DNA of 64,000 bases from Pseudomonas sp. WN033 (GTDB lineage Bacteria; Pseudomonadota; Gammaproteobacteria; Pseudomonadales; Pseudomonadaceae), in assembly GCA_002287035.1 (NCBI GenBank), contig NSKG01000001.1, forward strand, positions 1-64,000, in the 5' to 3' direction. Under the pieces are notes generated by a model, which did not search any database, was not told where the DNA came from, and was given only the letters and a program-made list of their open reading frames with translations. This document shows, piece by piece, positions 1-8,440 of the stretch. The position numbers and the translations under genes were made by a program. Each line of letters opens with the position of its first letter. The first letter of the stretch is position 1.

Positions 1-188
1 AGGCCATCCACCCCTTCATGGGTGGTGGCTACGCCCATGCGCGCAGCACGCGCCAGGCCATCGGATTCGGGGTCGATGCCGACCATCGCGCCCATGGCGA
101 TATGCTCGCTGTTGCGCAGGATCTTGATCATCAGGTCGGTGCCGATGTTGCCCGAGCCGATGATCGCGGCTTTCAGTTTCTTGCTCAT
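1..188 (-). CDS. Acetaldehyde dehydrogenase (acylating), N-terminal part
   Basis: Only the first 62 or so codons are inside the window; the gene continues past base 1. The product starts [20 protein letters not shown], an N-terminal Rossmann NAD-binding motif (GSGNIG) typical of the DmpF/MhpF/BphJ/HsaG family. These enzymes convert acetaldehyde, channelled from 4-hydroxy-2-oxovalerate aldolase, to acetyl-CoA with NAD and CoA. It lies downstream of the hydratase in the same direction, with a REP pair in the gap, so it is the last visible step of the meta-cleavage route; the aldolase gene is expected just beyond the window edge. Identity is strong from motif and context, though the catalytic cysteine lies outside. 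Confidence 0.88.
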   Translation of the reverse strand, partial: MSKKLKAAIIGSGNIGTDLMIKILRNSEHIAMGAMVGIDPESDGLARAARMGVATTHEGVDG

Positions 189-250
189 GTTTATGCCCTC
201 GTTGGGGTAATACTTGTTCTGTTGTGGTGGCTGGCATTGCCTGCGCCCTA

Positions 251-335
251 GATTGCTTCGCTGCGCTCGCAATGACGGCGTGGGTGCGAATAAACCGCTG
301 CGTCATTGCGAGGGCCGCAGGCCCGTGGCAATCCA
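251..335. repeat. REP-like inverted pair (copy 1)
   Basis: Two REP-like units face each other: 251-278 (GATTGCTTCGCTGCGCTCGC then AATGACGG) and 301-335 (CGTCATTGCGAGGGCCGCAG then the GGCAATCCA end). The right unit ends one base before the hydratase stop codon. The same family recurs at 27322-27400, 54636-54750, 55140-55250 and 56529-56639. Such pairs can form hairpins that protect the 3' end of upstream mRNA or damp read-through. Confidence 0.85.
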
Positions 336-336
336 C

Positions 337-1122
337 TCAGGTAAAGCGCACGCTGGCGCCGCCAATCCCCGCCAGGTGCATACGCAGGTTGTCCCCGGCG
401 GCCACCGGCACCATCGCCGACAGCGCCCCAGACAGAATCACTTCACCGGCTTTCAGGCTCATGCCCAGTTGACCCAGCGTATTGGCCAGCCAGGCCACCG
501 CCGTGACCGGCGAGCCCATGGTCGCGGCACCAGCACCGGTACCAACCACCCGGCCGTTCTTCTCCAGCACCATGCCGGTGCTGTAAAGGTCGAGTGTGCG
601 TGGATCAACCAGCCGGTCGCCGAGTACGAAAACACCGCAGGAGGCGTTGTCGGCCACGGTGTCCTGAATCCGGATCTGCCAGTCACGAATACGCGAGTCG
701 ACGATCTCGAAGCAGGCCATGACCCCTTCGGTTGCGCGTAATACATCGGAGGCGGTCACACCCGGGCCGGTCAGGTCGTGTTTGAGAACGAAAGCAATTT
801 CACCTTCGGCCTTGGGCTGGATCAGACGGCTCATGTCGATGCTCTCACCCTGGTTGACCACCATACGGTCGGTGAGCTGACCGAAGTCCGGCTGATCGAC
901 CTTGAGCATGTCCATCACCGCTTGGCTGGTGACCCCGATTTTCTTGCCGATGATCCGCTCACCTGCTTCCAGGCGACGGGCAATCAGGTGTTGCTGGATG
1001 GCATAGGCATCCTCAATCCGCAACTGAGGAAAGCGCTCGGTCAGCGGTGCTACCATGCGAGCATCGCGCAACGCTGCAAACAGTTCGTCGCCGAGTTGAT
1101 CCAGATTAGGGGTATCAGTCAC
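337..1122 (-). CDS. 2-hydroxypenta-2,4-dienoate hydratase (2-keto-4-pentenoate hydratase family)
   Basis: Predicted 261 aa, the usual length of the MhpD/DmpE/BphH/HsaE family, which adds water to 2-hydroxypentadienoate to give 4-hydroxy-2-oxovalerate. Family signatures are present: IGKKIGVTS, the metal-binding acid stretch KAEGEIAFVL, and the C-terminal GSPVTAVAWLANTLG and ILSGAL motifs. An ATG at 1140 is in frame but has no ribosome binding site. A GTG at 1122 follows AGGAGAAG at good spacing and overlaps the end of the upstream GlcG-like gene, so GTG is preferred. It acts after the C-C hydrolase at 10240-11127 in the same operon. 4-oxalocrotonate decarboxylase is the nearest alternative in this superfamily, but the context favours the hydratase. 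Confidence 0.86.
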   Translation of the reverse strand: MTDTPNLDQLGDELFAALRDARMVAPLTERFPQLRIEDAYAIQQHLIARRLEAGERIIGKKIGVTSQAVMDMLKVDQPDFGQLTDRMVVNQGESIDMSRLIQPKAEGEIAFVLKHDLTGPGVTASDVLRATEGVMACFEIVDSRIRDWQIRIQDTVADNASCGVFVLGDRLVDPRTLDLYSTGMVLEKNGRVVGTGAGAATMGSPVTAVAWLANTLGQLGMSLKAGEVILSGALSAMVPVAAGDNLRMHLAGIGGASVRFT

Positions 1123-1603
1123 AAGCCTTCTCCTGAACATTACTTTCAAGCGGTTGAACGCACTGGGCGATAGCCTCACGTCCAGCATTGGCACAATCCA
1201 TATCCTCTTCTTCGCTGGCCCCTGATACGCCTATCGCTCCAACCAGTCGATCACCAAGCAGCAGTGGAAAAGCGCCACCCATGGCAATGATGTCCGGACG
1301 CAACATCAGGTTCATGCGGATACGCTCGCTAGCGCTGTCAACCATGTCAGCCAGCGTGCTACTGGGCAAAGCGAAGGACGCTGAAGTGCGAGCCTTGTCG
1401 ATGGCCAGGTCAATGCTGTGCCAGGGCGTACCGGACACTCGAGCAAAGGTCAGCAGATGGCCGCCCGAATCGACTACGGCGATACTGACCTGCAGCGCCC
1501 GGCTAATGGCATAGGCGACTGCTGCATCCATCGCCGCTTGCGCCATTTCAAGCGGCAGGTCACCACTACGAATCCGTGGCAAGGGAATTCCGTTGCCGCT
1601 CAT
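1115..1603 (-). CDS. GlcG/HbpS-like heme-binding-fold protein (DUF336)
   Basis: A 162 aa soluble protein with the GlcG/HbpS fold: an N-terminal helix followed by SIAVVDSGGHLLTFARVSG, then the KARTSASF segment, and a C-terminal GGAFPLLLGDRLVGAIGVSG strand-turn typical of the family. Members are common in aromatic and glycolate catabolic operons, where their role is poorly defined; some bind heme or cobalamin, and others are suspected to aid unstable intermediates. The start ATG overlaps the stop of the RND gene by four bases (ATGA) and its end overlaps the hydratase start, so translational coupling is likely. No signal peptide is visible. The family call is firm, the function unknown. Confidence 0.8.
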   Translation of the reverse strand: MSGNGIPLPRIRSGDLPLEMAQAAMDAAVAYAISRALQVSIAVVDSGGHLLTFARVSGTPWHSIDLAIDKARTSASFALPSSTLADMVDSASERIRMNLMLRPDIIAMGGAFPLLLGDRLVGAIGVSGASEEEDMDCANAGREAIAQCVQPLESNVQEKACD

Positions 1604-4095
1604 ACCGGCACCTCCTGCTCTCGACTAGCCTTCTGCTCAGTGTCAGTCGACACCAGGTCGGAGCTTTTCTCTGAAGTTGAGGCAGGGTTCTCACGCCCCT
1701 GTGGGAAGTGCCGGGGTTGTAGTAGGAAGCAGGCCAGGGCCGGTACCAGAACCAGCGCCACCAGCATGTTGCAAAGGAACATGAAGGTCAGCAGCAGACC
1801 CATGTCAGCCTGGAACTTGATTGGGGACAGTACCCAGGTGATCACGCCCAGCGACAACGTGATCCCGGTAAACACCACCACTCGTCCAGTAAAGTTGAGT
1901 GCATGAAAATAGGCCTCTGACAGAGTGGAGCCACGCTTGAGCCAGAACAACATCACACTGATGATGTAGAGCGCGTAATCCACACCGATGCCTACCCCCA
2001 ACGCCACGACAGGCAGGGTGGCTACCTTGAGCCCCATACCCAGCTTGACCATCAAGGCCTCAGCCAGGATCGAGGTCAGCATCAGCGGCAAAATAGCGCA
2101 GACTGTCGCTCGCCAGGAGCGGAAGGCGATCAGACACAACAGGCTCACCGCAAGGTAGACACCAATCAGCATCTGCGTATTAGCCTGCTTGACCACAATA
2201 TTGGTGGCGCTCTCGATCCCGGCATTGCCAGCGGCCATCAGAAAGCGAACCTCGTCGCTGTTGAACTGATCGGCAAAGCTGTCAGTAACACTCACAACAG
2301 CATTGAGCGTGTCGGCCTTGTGGTCCTTGAGGAACACATAGATCGACAACAGATCGCAGGTATCGTTGAACAGCTCTCGCGGCGAGCGGTTGGCGGCGGC
2401 ATTGATCATCGCCTGGTTTGGCGGCAGCTCATTCCATTTGAGCAATCCTTCATTCATCCCGACGTTAACCCGACGCGCCACCCCGGCGATCGAACTGGTT
2501 CCATCCACCGCAGGCAACTGGCGCAGCCGCCATTCGAGTTCTTCGACCTTGCGCAGCGTTTCATAGTTGACGCATTGCCCGGTCTCGGTTTCAACCATGA
2601 TCACAAATACATCGCTACTGGCCTGGTAGTTGCCGATGATGAAGGCGTTGTCCTGGTTGTAACGCGAGTCCGGCCGCAGCTCTGGTGCACCCGGATCAAG
2701 GTCGCCAACCTGCAGATCCTGACTGGTCCACAAGGCCCAGCCGCCCAGCATCAGTGCATGCACCAGGGCGAAGACCGCCATGCGTGGTTTGGTGAAAAGA
2801 TCCAGAATCCGCATGAACGCCGGTGTACTGGTCGAGTTGTGCTGAATGTTCTGCTCGGCATGCAGGCGACGCTCGGCAGCCTTGGCCGAGACACCGGTAT
2901 AGGACAGCAGGATCGGCAGCAGGGCCAGGTTGGTGAACACCAACAGTGCCACTCCCAAACTGGAGATGATTGCCAGGTCCTGAATCACCGGAATATCGAC
3001 CAACGTCAGGACGGCAAACCCCACCGCATCGGCCAACAGAGCTGTCATCCCCGCAGCGAACAGGCGGCGAAAGGTATAGCGTGCCGCGATCAGCCGATGA
3101 GTACCCCGACCAATGTCCTGCATGATGCCATTCATCTTCTGCGCACCATGACTGACCCCAATCGCGTAAACCAGGAACGGCACCAGAATTGAGTAGGGGT
3201 TCAGTTCGTAGCCCAGCATCGGCAGAACGCCAAGCAGCCAGACCACGCCGGTCAGGGTGCAGCCTTGGACCACCAAAGTACTGCGCCAGCAGCGAGTAAA
3301 GCGCAGCAGGATGAAGGTGGAGATGAATACGGCAAAGGCAAAGAACACCAGCATGGCATACAGGCCGGATATCAGATCGCCCATAACTTTGGCAAAACCA
3401 ATGATATGGATGTCCACGCCCTGCGCTTCATAACGCTCGCGGATCTGCTCCAGAGCGTCGGACAATTCCTTATAGTCCAGAGCTGCGCCGGTATTGGGAT
3501 TAATATCTAGCAGCGGCACCAGAATAATGCTGGAGCGAAAGTCCGGCGCAACCAACTGGCCGATTTCGCCCGACAACTCGACATTGCCACGTAGTACCTC
3601 AAGATCTGCTGCCGAACCACTGAATCCATCCGGCACCACAGTGCCACCGTCAAAGCCGTGCTCGGTAACACCTTGCCAGCGGGTCAGAGGCGTCCATAAC
3701 GACTTCATGAAGGCGCGATCAACCCCAGGCACCAGATACACCTCGTCGTTGATCTGACGCAACAACTCCATGTAATCGGCACTGAAGATATCCCCTTGGT
3801 GCTCTTCGGGTAACGCTATGGCAATACGCAGAGCATTGGCCGAGCCTTTGAGTTCTTCGGCATGCTTGAGGTAGTTGAGCACGAACGGATGGCTGGCCGG
3901 AATAGTCTTGAGAAAGCTGGCATTGAGTTTGAGCTGACTGGCTGACACGATGAACACCGCTGTCAGCAAAGCACAAAGTGCGATAACCCAGCCTCTATAA
4001 TTGAACAGTAAGCGTTCGAGACGATTGCCCGAATACTTGTCGAAGTCGGCGAGGGATGCGATGGTTTCGAACCCGTCAGATACTTTTTTACCCAT
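1600..4095 (-). CDS. RND/MMPL superfamily membrane transporter
   Basis: 831 aa with the RND duplication: one TM helix near residues 33-53, a large periplasmic loop, a bundle of five TM helices at about 237-395, then a second TM helix near 440, a second loop and a terminal bundle at about 650-800. The SILVPFLVYAIGVSHGAQKM and ALGVGIGVDYALYIIS segments are characteristic of the MMPL/HpnN/Patched-like branch rather than AcrB drug pumps. Genes of this branch sit with DUF1302, DUF1329 and YCF48 genes in catabolic clusters for hydrophobic aromatics, steroids and fatty compounds, so uptake or envelope trafficking of a hydrophobic substrate is the best inference. The substrate cannot be read from sequence. 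Confidence 0.85.
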   Translation of the reverse strand: MGKKVSDGFETIASLADFDKYSGNRLERLLFNYRGWVIALCALLTAVFIVSASQLKLNASFLKTIPASHPFVLNYLKHAEELKGSANALRIAIALPEEHQGDIFSADYMELLRQINDEVYLVPGVDRAFMKSLWTPLTRWQGVTEHGFDGGTVVPDGFSGSAADLEVLRGNVELSGEIGQLVAPDFRSSIILVPLLDINPNTGAALDYKELSDALEQIRERYEAQGVDIHIIGFAKVMGDLISGLYAMLVFFAFAVFISTFILLRFTRCWRSTLVVQGCTLTGVVWLLGVLPMLGYELNPYSILVPFLVYAIGVSHGAQKMNGIMQDIGRGTHRLIAARYTFRRLFAAGMTALLADAVGFAVLTLVDIPVIQDLAIISSLGVALLVFTNLALLPILLSYTGVSAKAAERRLHAEQNIQHNSTSTPAFMRILDLFTKPRMAVFALVHALMLGGWALWTSQDLQVGDLDPGAPELRPDSRYNQDNAFIIGNYQASSDVFVIMVETETGQCVNYETLRKVEELEWRLRQLPAVDGTSSIAGVARRVNVGMNEGLLKWNELPPNQAMINAAANRSPRELFNDTCDLLSIYVFLKDHKADTLNAVVSVTDSFADQFNSDEVRFLMAAGNAGIESATNIVVKQANTQMLIGVYLAVSLLCLIAFRSWRATVCAILPLMLTSILAEALMVKLGMGLKVATLPVVALGVGIGVDYALYIISVMLFWLKRGSTLSEAYFHALNFTGRVVVFTGITLSLGVITWVLSPIKFQADMGLLLTFMFLCNMLVALVLVPALACFLLQPRHFPQGRENPASTSEKSSDLVSTDTEQKASREQEVPV

Positions 4096-4125
4096 GATAG
4101 TTACCTTGCAATGGCCTACTGCGCT

Positions 4126-5187
4126 TTAGCGCAGCCCTTCGGGTTTGAACCAGGTGATGCCGCGCTGCCCTACCGCCAGAACCCGGCCGTCAGCGATCGG
4201 TAACAATGCGGTAAAGGGATACTGACGTTCAGGCCGCACGCGACTGAAACTATGGCCGTTGTCATCGCTGAGCCAGCCAGTTCCGGAAACATCAGTAATC
4301 AACACCCGGCCATCGGGCAGTCGGGTACCGGCAGTCAGGCTTTGCGTAGCGTCAAGCATTACCGGTTGCCAACTCTGACCGGCATCAGAAGAACGAAACA
4401 GGTGACCGCGCAGACCAAAAGCCAGCAAGTTGCCGTCCCTTGTGTCAGTCAGGGCAAAGAAGCTGCCCTCATAGGGCTCATCGAGGTTATGTGCATGTCC
4501 TTGCTGATCAAGGCGAAACAGCCCACCCATTTCCCCAGCGATGTAGAGCCCATCGTCATGCTCCAGCAGATAATTCAGATGACGCTCCGAGGTCGCCTCC
4601 AACACAGCTGAAAGCCCCTGCCAGCTCTGACCACCGTCGCGAGTCATAACCGCCATGCCAAAGGCTCCAACCGCCAGCACCTGGCTGGCACTCTGGCAAT
4701 GGATCGCAAGCAATGGCTTGTCTGCCCCATCCTCGACCAGACGCTCGGCGCTCATCACCAACTGAGGATCACGCGCCTGGGCATCCTTGAGTAGCGCCGC
4801 AGCAACACCATTGCCATCCAGCTGCAAGTTCCAGGTCTCCCCACCATCAGCGGTAGCCAGAATGGCCCCCCTGTGACCGGTGGCCCAGCCATTTAGCTCG
4901 TCAGCGAAACACACGGCAGTCAAGGTCACACTGACCGGCACCGAGGCCTGACGCCAGCTGTTGCCTTCGTCGTCGGAGAGAATGATATGACCGCGTTCAC
5001 CCACGGCAACCAGGCGCTGCCCGGCCCGGGTAAGATCAGCCAGCATGGTTCGATGAGCCAGCTCGGTTGCGACTGCGGGTTTGTTGAGAGTATCCGGCAG
5101 CACGCTCGCAAGGACGGAGCCACCGGCCAGAGGCTGCAGTAGTGACAACGTCAGCAGGCAGGCCGCAGTTTTCAAGGACTTGTTCAC
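4126..5187 (-). CDS. Exported YCF48/BNR-repeat beta-propeller protein
   Basis: 353 aa. Residues 1-28 form a signal peptide with a long hydrophobic core (AACLLTLSLLQPLAG). The rest contains repeated blade motifs of the sialidase/YCF48 type: DEGNSWRQ, DGGETWNL, DGGQSWQG and DAGQSWQP, each followed by a strand and a GWATGHRG- or VLAVGAFG-like turn. Plant and cyanobacterial YCF48 (HCF136) assists photosystem II assembly; bacterial relatives next to RND genes are thought to be periplasmic partners of the transporter. It lies 30 bp upstream of the RND gene and downstream of the DUF1329 gene, all co-directional. A periplasmic chaperone or adaptor role is an inference. Confidence 0.82.
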   Translation of the reverse strand: MNKSLKTAACLLTLSLLQPLAGGSVLASVLPDTLNKPAVATELAHRTMLADLTRAGQRLVAVGERGHIILSDDEGNSWRQASVPVSVTLTAVCFADELNGWATGHRGAILATADGGETWNLQLDGNGVAAALLKDAQARDPQLVMSAERLVEDGADKPLLAIHCQSASQVLAVGAFGMAVMTRDGGQSWQGLSAVLEATSERHLNYLLEHDDGLYIAGEMGGLFRLDQQGHAHNLDEPYEGSFFALTDTRDGNLLAFGLRGHLFRSSDAGQSWQPVMLDATQSLTAGTRLPDGRVLITDVSGTGWLSDDNGHSFSRVRPERQYPFTALLPIADGRVLAVGQRGITWFKPEGLR

Positions 5188-5222
5188 CTGAGCACACTCC
5201 GCTCGTGGTTTGTTGTTATCAG

Positions 5223-5252
5223 CGCCGGCGTCCGCCGAAGCGGACGCCGGCG
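5223..5252 (-). other. Perfect 13-bp stem-loop between DUF1329 and YCF48 genes
   Basis: CGCCGGCGTCCGC, loop CGAA, GCGGACGCCGGCG: a 13-bp perfect GC-rich stem with a tetraloop, only about 10 bases past the DUF1329 stop. No U-tract follows on the transcribed strand, so it is not a standard terminator. It may stabilise the upstream mRNA or set the ratio of DUF1329 to downstream products. Confidence 0.75.
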
Positions 5253-5262
5253 AAGTGCCAGG

Positions 5263-6642
5263 TTAGCGGCCACTCATCCGCAACAGCGATTGCGGCGAGA
5301 AGTAGCTTTCCGAGCGGCGGTTGACCATCTTGAACTGGTCTCCGGCAATGTCGTTCCCCATGGCACAGTTGTAGACCCAGGCCTTGGTCCGGTGGTCATG
5401 GAAGAACCCATTGCAATAATTGACCGTGGCCGGAATATCCGGAGCCACAAACGGGGTGGTCATTGCTGTACGCCACAGCGTTCCTTCGGCGTCCCAGCCA
5501 TCCAGAATCGCAGTTCCCCAGTTGTCTTCACTGAAATAGAACTTGCGCTTGGGCACCGCATGACGGCTACCCGGTTTGAGATTGGCCTCAACCTCCCAGA
5601 CCCGGTGCAATTCCCAACGGACATGGTCTGGATTGGCGTGGCTACGGCCGAGTACTTCAGCGTCACTGTTAGCCAACAGCGCGTTGTTGTTGTACGGAAT
5701 GTACATTTCGCGCTTGCCAATCAATTTCCAGTCGTAGCGCTCCGGCGAACCACCGCCACCAAAGGTCTCATCAACGAAGTTGACCCCGGAAGCCACGACG
5801 TTGGGGGTATCGAAGTTGATACTCGGAGCCTGACGTACCCGACGCTGACCGACCAGGTACTGCCACAAAGTCCGGCCCTGGGCATAGTCGAGCACGTTGT
5901 GCACCATCAGCGCTTCACCGGCCCGGAATGCCGGTTCATAGGCCAACTGGATAGCCAGCATGTAACGCGGATTCGAGACGCTGGCATCCCAGGAGCCATC
6001 CTTGTAGAAGTAGGGATACTGGCCATAGTCCACTGCAGCTGTAGCCAGGATGCGCCGACCTTCAGCGGTCGTGGTCCAGACCTGATACTTGGTATCTGTC
6101 GCCTCGCCACGCCATTGCATCTGGTGGTTCCAGTACAACTCAATCCCGGTTTTCGGAATCGGGAACGGCACACCGCCATAGGCACCACGCACGGTCAGCC
6201 CATCGTTTTCCAGGGTCGCCTCAGTGGCATTGCGGAAGGTGTTGTCGTAAACCCATTGCGGCGCGGCAGCAGTACGTCGGGTCGGATACACATCAATACG
6301 GAAACTGTCTGGATTGTCGCGGAACAGTTGAACAATACCATCGGCCAACTTGTCCTGATGCTCTGCCAGATTAGCCGCCGTAATCGAGAAAAGCGGCTGA
6401 TCGCCAGCGAACGGATCAAAGTTGCGGTAACCATTGCGAAAATCTGCCGGCACCTTGGTGTAGCCACCATCCCAGGCAGGGATGCTGCCGTCAGCATTAC
6501 CGGCACGTTCGGCCCCGAGCGGGGTCAGGGTTGTTTTCAGTTGAGCCGCTTCCTGCGGACTGACCGCAGCCAGCGCAGAGCTGACGCCAAGCGCCAACAG
6601 CGATGCACAGAGGACGGAACGATGAATATTCTTGTTATGCAT
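5263..6642 (-). CDS. DUF1329 outer-membrane-associated lipoprotein-like protein
   Basis: Predicted 459 aa, the normal DUF1329 length. The chosen ATG at 6642 gives a signal peptide (SVLCASLLALGVSSALAAV) and has GAGGT upstream; an in-frame upstream ATG would add ten non-conserved residues. After cleavage come family features: the N-terminal AAQLKTTLTPLGAERAGNADG-type region describing a LolA/LolB-like half barrel, and the C-terminal HRTKAWVYNCAMGNDI-like strands. DUF1329 proteins accompany DUF1302 in operons for degrading steroids, alkanes and other hydrophobic compounds; structural similarity to LolB suggests lipid or hydrophobic ligand binding. The transcription unit continues from DUF1302, whose stop is only about 10 bases upstream. 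Confidence 0.85.
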   Translation of the reverse strand: MHNKNIHRSVLCASLLALGVSSALAAVSPQEAAQLKTTLTPLGAERAGNADGSIPAWDGGYTKVPADFRNGYRNFDPFAGDQPLFSITAANLAEHQDKLADGIVQLFRDNPDSFRIDVYPTRRTAAAPQWVYDNTFRNATEATLENDGLTVRGAYGGVPFPIPKTGIELYWNHQMQWRGEATDTKYQVWTTTAEGRRILATAAVDYGQYPYFYKDGSWDASVSNPRYMLAIQLAYEPAFRAGEALMVHNVLDYAQGRTLWQYLVGQRRVRQAPSINFDTPNVVASGVNFVDETFGGGGSPERYDWKLIGKREMYIPYNNNALLANSDAEVLGRSHANPDHVRWELHRVWEVEANLKPGSRHAVPKRKFYFSEDNWGTAILDGWDAEGTLWRTAMTTPFVAPDIPATVNYCNGFFHDHRTKAWVYNCAMGNDIAGDQFKMVNRRSESYFSPQSLLRMSGR

Positions 6643-6652
6643 GGTCTGAACC

Positions 6653-8335
6653 TCAGAACGTGTAGGATGCATTCAGGGAGATGAAATCGCGGTCGCCGTT
6701 GGTCTGCTTGTAGGTCTTGACCCCGGTTACAGCCCCGATCGCCGGAACAAACTCAGGACGGCTGGTACGATCGCTCGGACCATAGAAGCCGTTGTAGCTC
6801 AGAGATACTGTCACCCGCTTGAGATACTCAGCCGAGACGCCGACGTTGAACCCGCCCCCTTTGGCCTGACTGAAACCACCAACGGCCGAAGAACGACCAT
6901 CCAGGCCATAGCTCACACCCATGGGCACCGAGAGATCAACGCCATCGAATACCTGGAAGTAGGTTGGAGTGAACACCACACGCATGGCGGTTGCGTCACG
7001 GGTGTTGTTTGGATCCAGCCACTCGCGATTTTTGGTGACACTCAGAGTACGGTTCCAGGCCACCTCACCCAGCAAGGCGGCGGTATCCCAGAACCGGCCC
7101 TTGGGCAGAATGGTGATCATGTTGATTTGTGCATGGGCGGTATTACCCACGGCATACAAGGGGTTGCTGCGGTTGTCACGATTACCTGCCAGATCGGTCA
7201 CAGTCAGGCTGACCAGCGGTGCATTGCGACGGGTAGAGGCCTCAAAGCCTACGTTGGCAGAACCAATCCCCCGGTTGGCACTGAAACCGTAGGCCTTGAT
7301 GTCTTCCGGGAATACCAGCATGTATTCGCCAACCACCAGGTCACCCACCTGCCCTGGCTGGGGCGGCCCCGCGAATGGACGGGTCTGCACCTGGAAGTTC
7401 TTGTCGTGGTAGCGAATCGCGTACAACCCAAACTCGGTACCGATCTGATCAGCCCGGTAGCGCAGTTGCATACCCCACTGACCAGAGTCGCGCGCCTCAA
7501 TATCCTTGGTGCGGTACAGCGAAATCTGTGGATCGCCGGCAACCGCCAGAATCCGCTCACCACCACCATCAAGCAGGTCGGCGGGGCTGAAGTAGCTGCC
7601 AGCAGCAGGAATACGGGTACGTTCCCACTCCAGTTGGTAATAGGCACCCACCGACAGCGCTGGGGTCAGCTGCAGCTCACCCGACAGTTGCTTGACCGGC
7701 AGCACCAGTTCCTTGAACTGGGAATTGGGCACCGACAGCGCCTGGATCGCATTGATCGGCATCATGCCGCCAGCGATACCATTGTTACCAAAAAACAGGC
7801 TTTCGCCGTACAGCAGAGAGTGCTGACCGACACGCACCACACCCCAGATGTCGTCAGTCAGGTCAAAATCACTGTAAACAAAGGCGTCACGAATCTCCGC
7901 ATCACGGCCATGCAGATCGCGCGTTTCCTTGGTGAACTCGTTGTAACGAACGCTCAGACTGTTGGCGGTACCTGGATTGTCGTGGTCATTTCTGCGGTTG
8001 TAGACACGGTCATACCAGGCCGCGCCGCTCACGCGCGCACCCATACCGCGGTAGTTGACGTCAAATTCCGAGAATAGGTCGAGACGGTTGTTGATCATCG
8101 AACCCTTGTCGAAGTTGCGGTCGCCATCATCCAGCGTCGGATCAGCAATCAACCGGTTCATCTGATCTTTCACCCGCCAGGCGGCGGTGTATTTGACGTT
8201 GGTATCCAGCCGTACTCGCAGGTCGGAATTACCGGTGTCAAACTGAAAAGCCTGCGCGGGCAGCGCAGTGCAGAGCAAAACGGCAGCACTCAATGCAGAA
8301 AGCGTAAAGGTCTTGTTCAGACTTTGGTGAGACAT
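6653..8335 (-). CDS. DUF1302 outer membrane channel-like protein
   Basis: Predicted 560 aa. The ATG at 8335 gives a clear signal peptide (TLSALSAAVLLCTALPAQAF) and follows GAGGTGC. The mature chain shows alternating amphipathic strands and ends in ISLNASYTF with a terminal phenylalanine, the signature of an outer membrane beta-barrel inserted by BAM. DUF1302 proteins are large porin-like barrels found with DUF1329 in hydrophobic-substrate clusters. Placed directly after the flavin monooxygenase gene, it is a likely outer membrane entry port for the compound degraded here. Function inferred from fold and context only. Confidence 0.86.
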   Translation of the reverse strand: MSHQSLNKTFTLSALSAAVLLCTALPAQAFQFDTGNSDLRVRLDTNVKYTAAWRVKDQMNRLIADPTLDDGDRNFDKGSMINNRLDLFSEFDVNYRGMGARVSGAAWYDRVYNRRNDHDNPGTANSLSVRYNEFTKETRDLHGRDAEIRDAFVYSDFDLTDDIWGVVRVGQHSLLYGESLFFGNNGIAGGMMPINAIQALSVPNSQFKELVLPVKQLSGELQLTPALSVGAYYQLEWERTRIPAAGSYFSPADLLDGGGERILAVAGDPQISLYRTKDIEARDSGQWGMQLRYRADQIGTEFGLYAIRYHDKNFQVQTRPFAGPPQPGQVGDLVVGEYMLVFPEDIKAYGFSANRGIGSANVGFEASTRRNAPLVSLTVTDLAGNRDNRSNPLYAVGNTAHAQINMITILPKGRFWDTAALLGEVAWNRTLSVTKNREWLDPNNTRDATAMRVVFTPTYFQVFDGVDLSVPMGVSYGLDGRSSAVGGFSQAKGGGFNVGVSAEYLKRVTVSLSYNGFYGPSDRTSRPEFVPAIGAVTGVKTYKQTNGDRDFISLNASYTF

Positions 8336-8378
8336 GAAGCACCTCAAAGGGGCGTTAGCCCGCCTTTTATTTTTATTT

Positions 8379-8430
8379 CCGTGGTAGCAGCCTGGTGCCC
8401 GCCACCACGGTACCAATGGGGAAAATCCCC
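8379..8430 (-). other. Two intercistronic hairpins before the DUF1302 gene
   Basis: CCGTGGT (8379-8385) pairs with ACCACGG (8404-8410), and GGGGA-AAA-TCCCC at 8418-8430 is a second palindrome. They occupy the 105-base gap between the monooxygenase and DUF1302 genes. No U-tract follows on the minus strand, so segmental mRNA processing or stabilisation is more likely than termination. Confidence 0.5.
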
Positions 8431-8440
8431 AAACTCAGAC

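Noticed and set aside
8382-8410. GGGCACCAGGCTGC as a sigma-54 promoter before DUF1302
   Set aside because: GG and GC are one base too close and the hexamer has mismatches; the bases belong to a hairpin.
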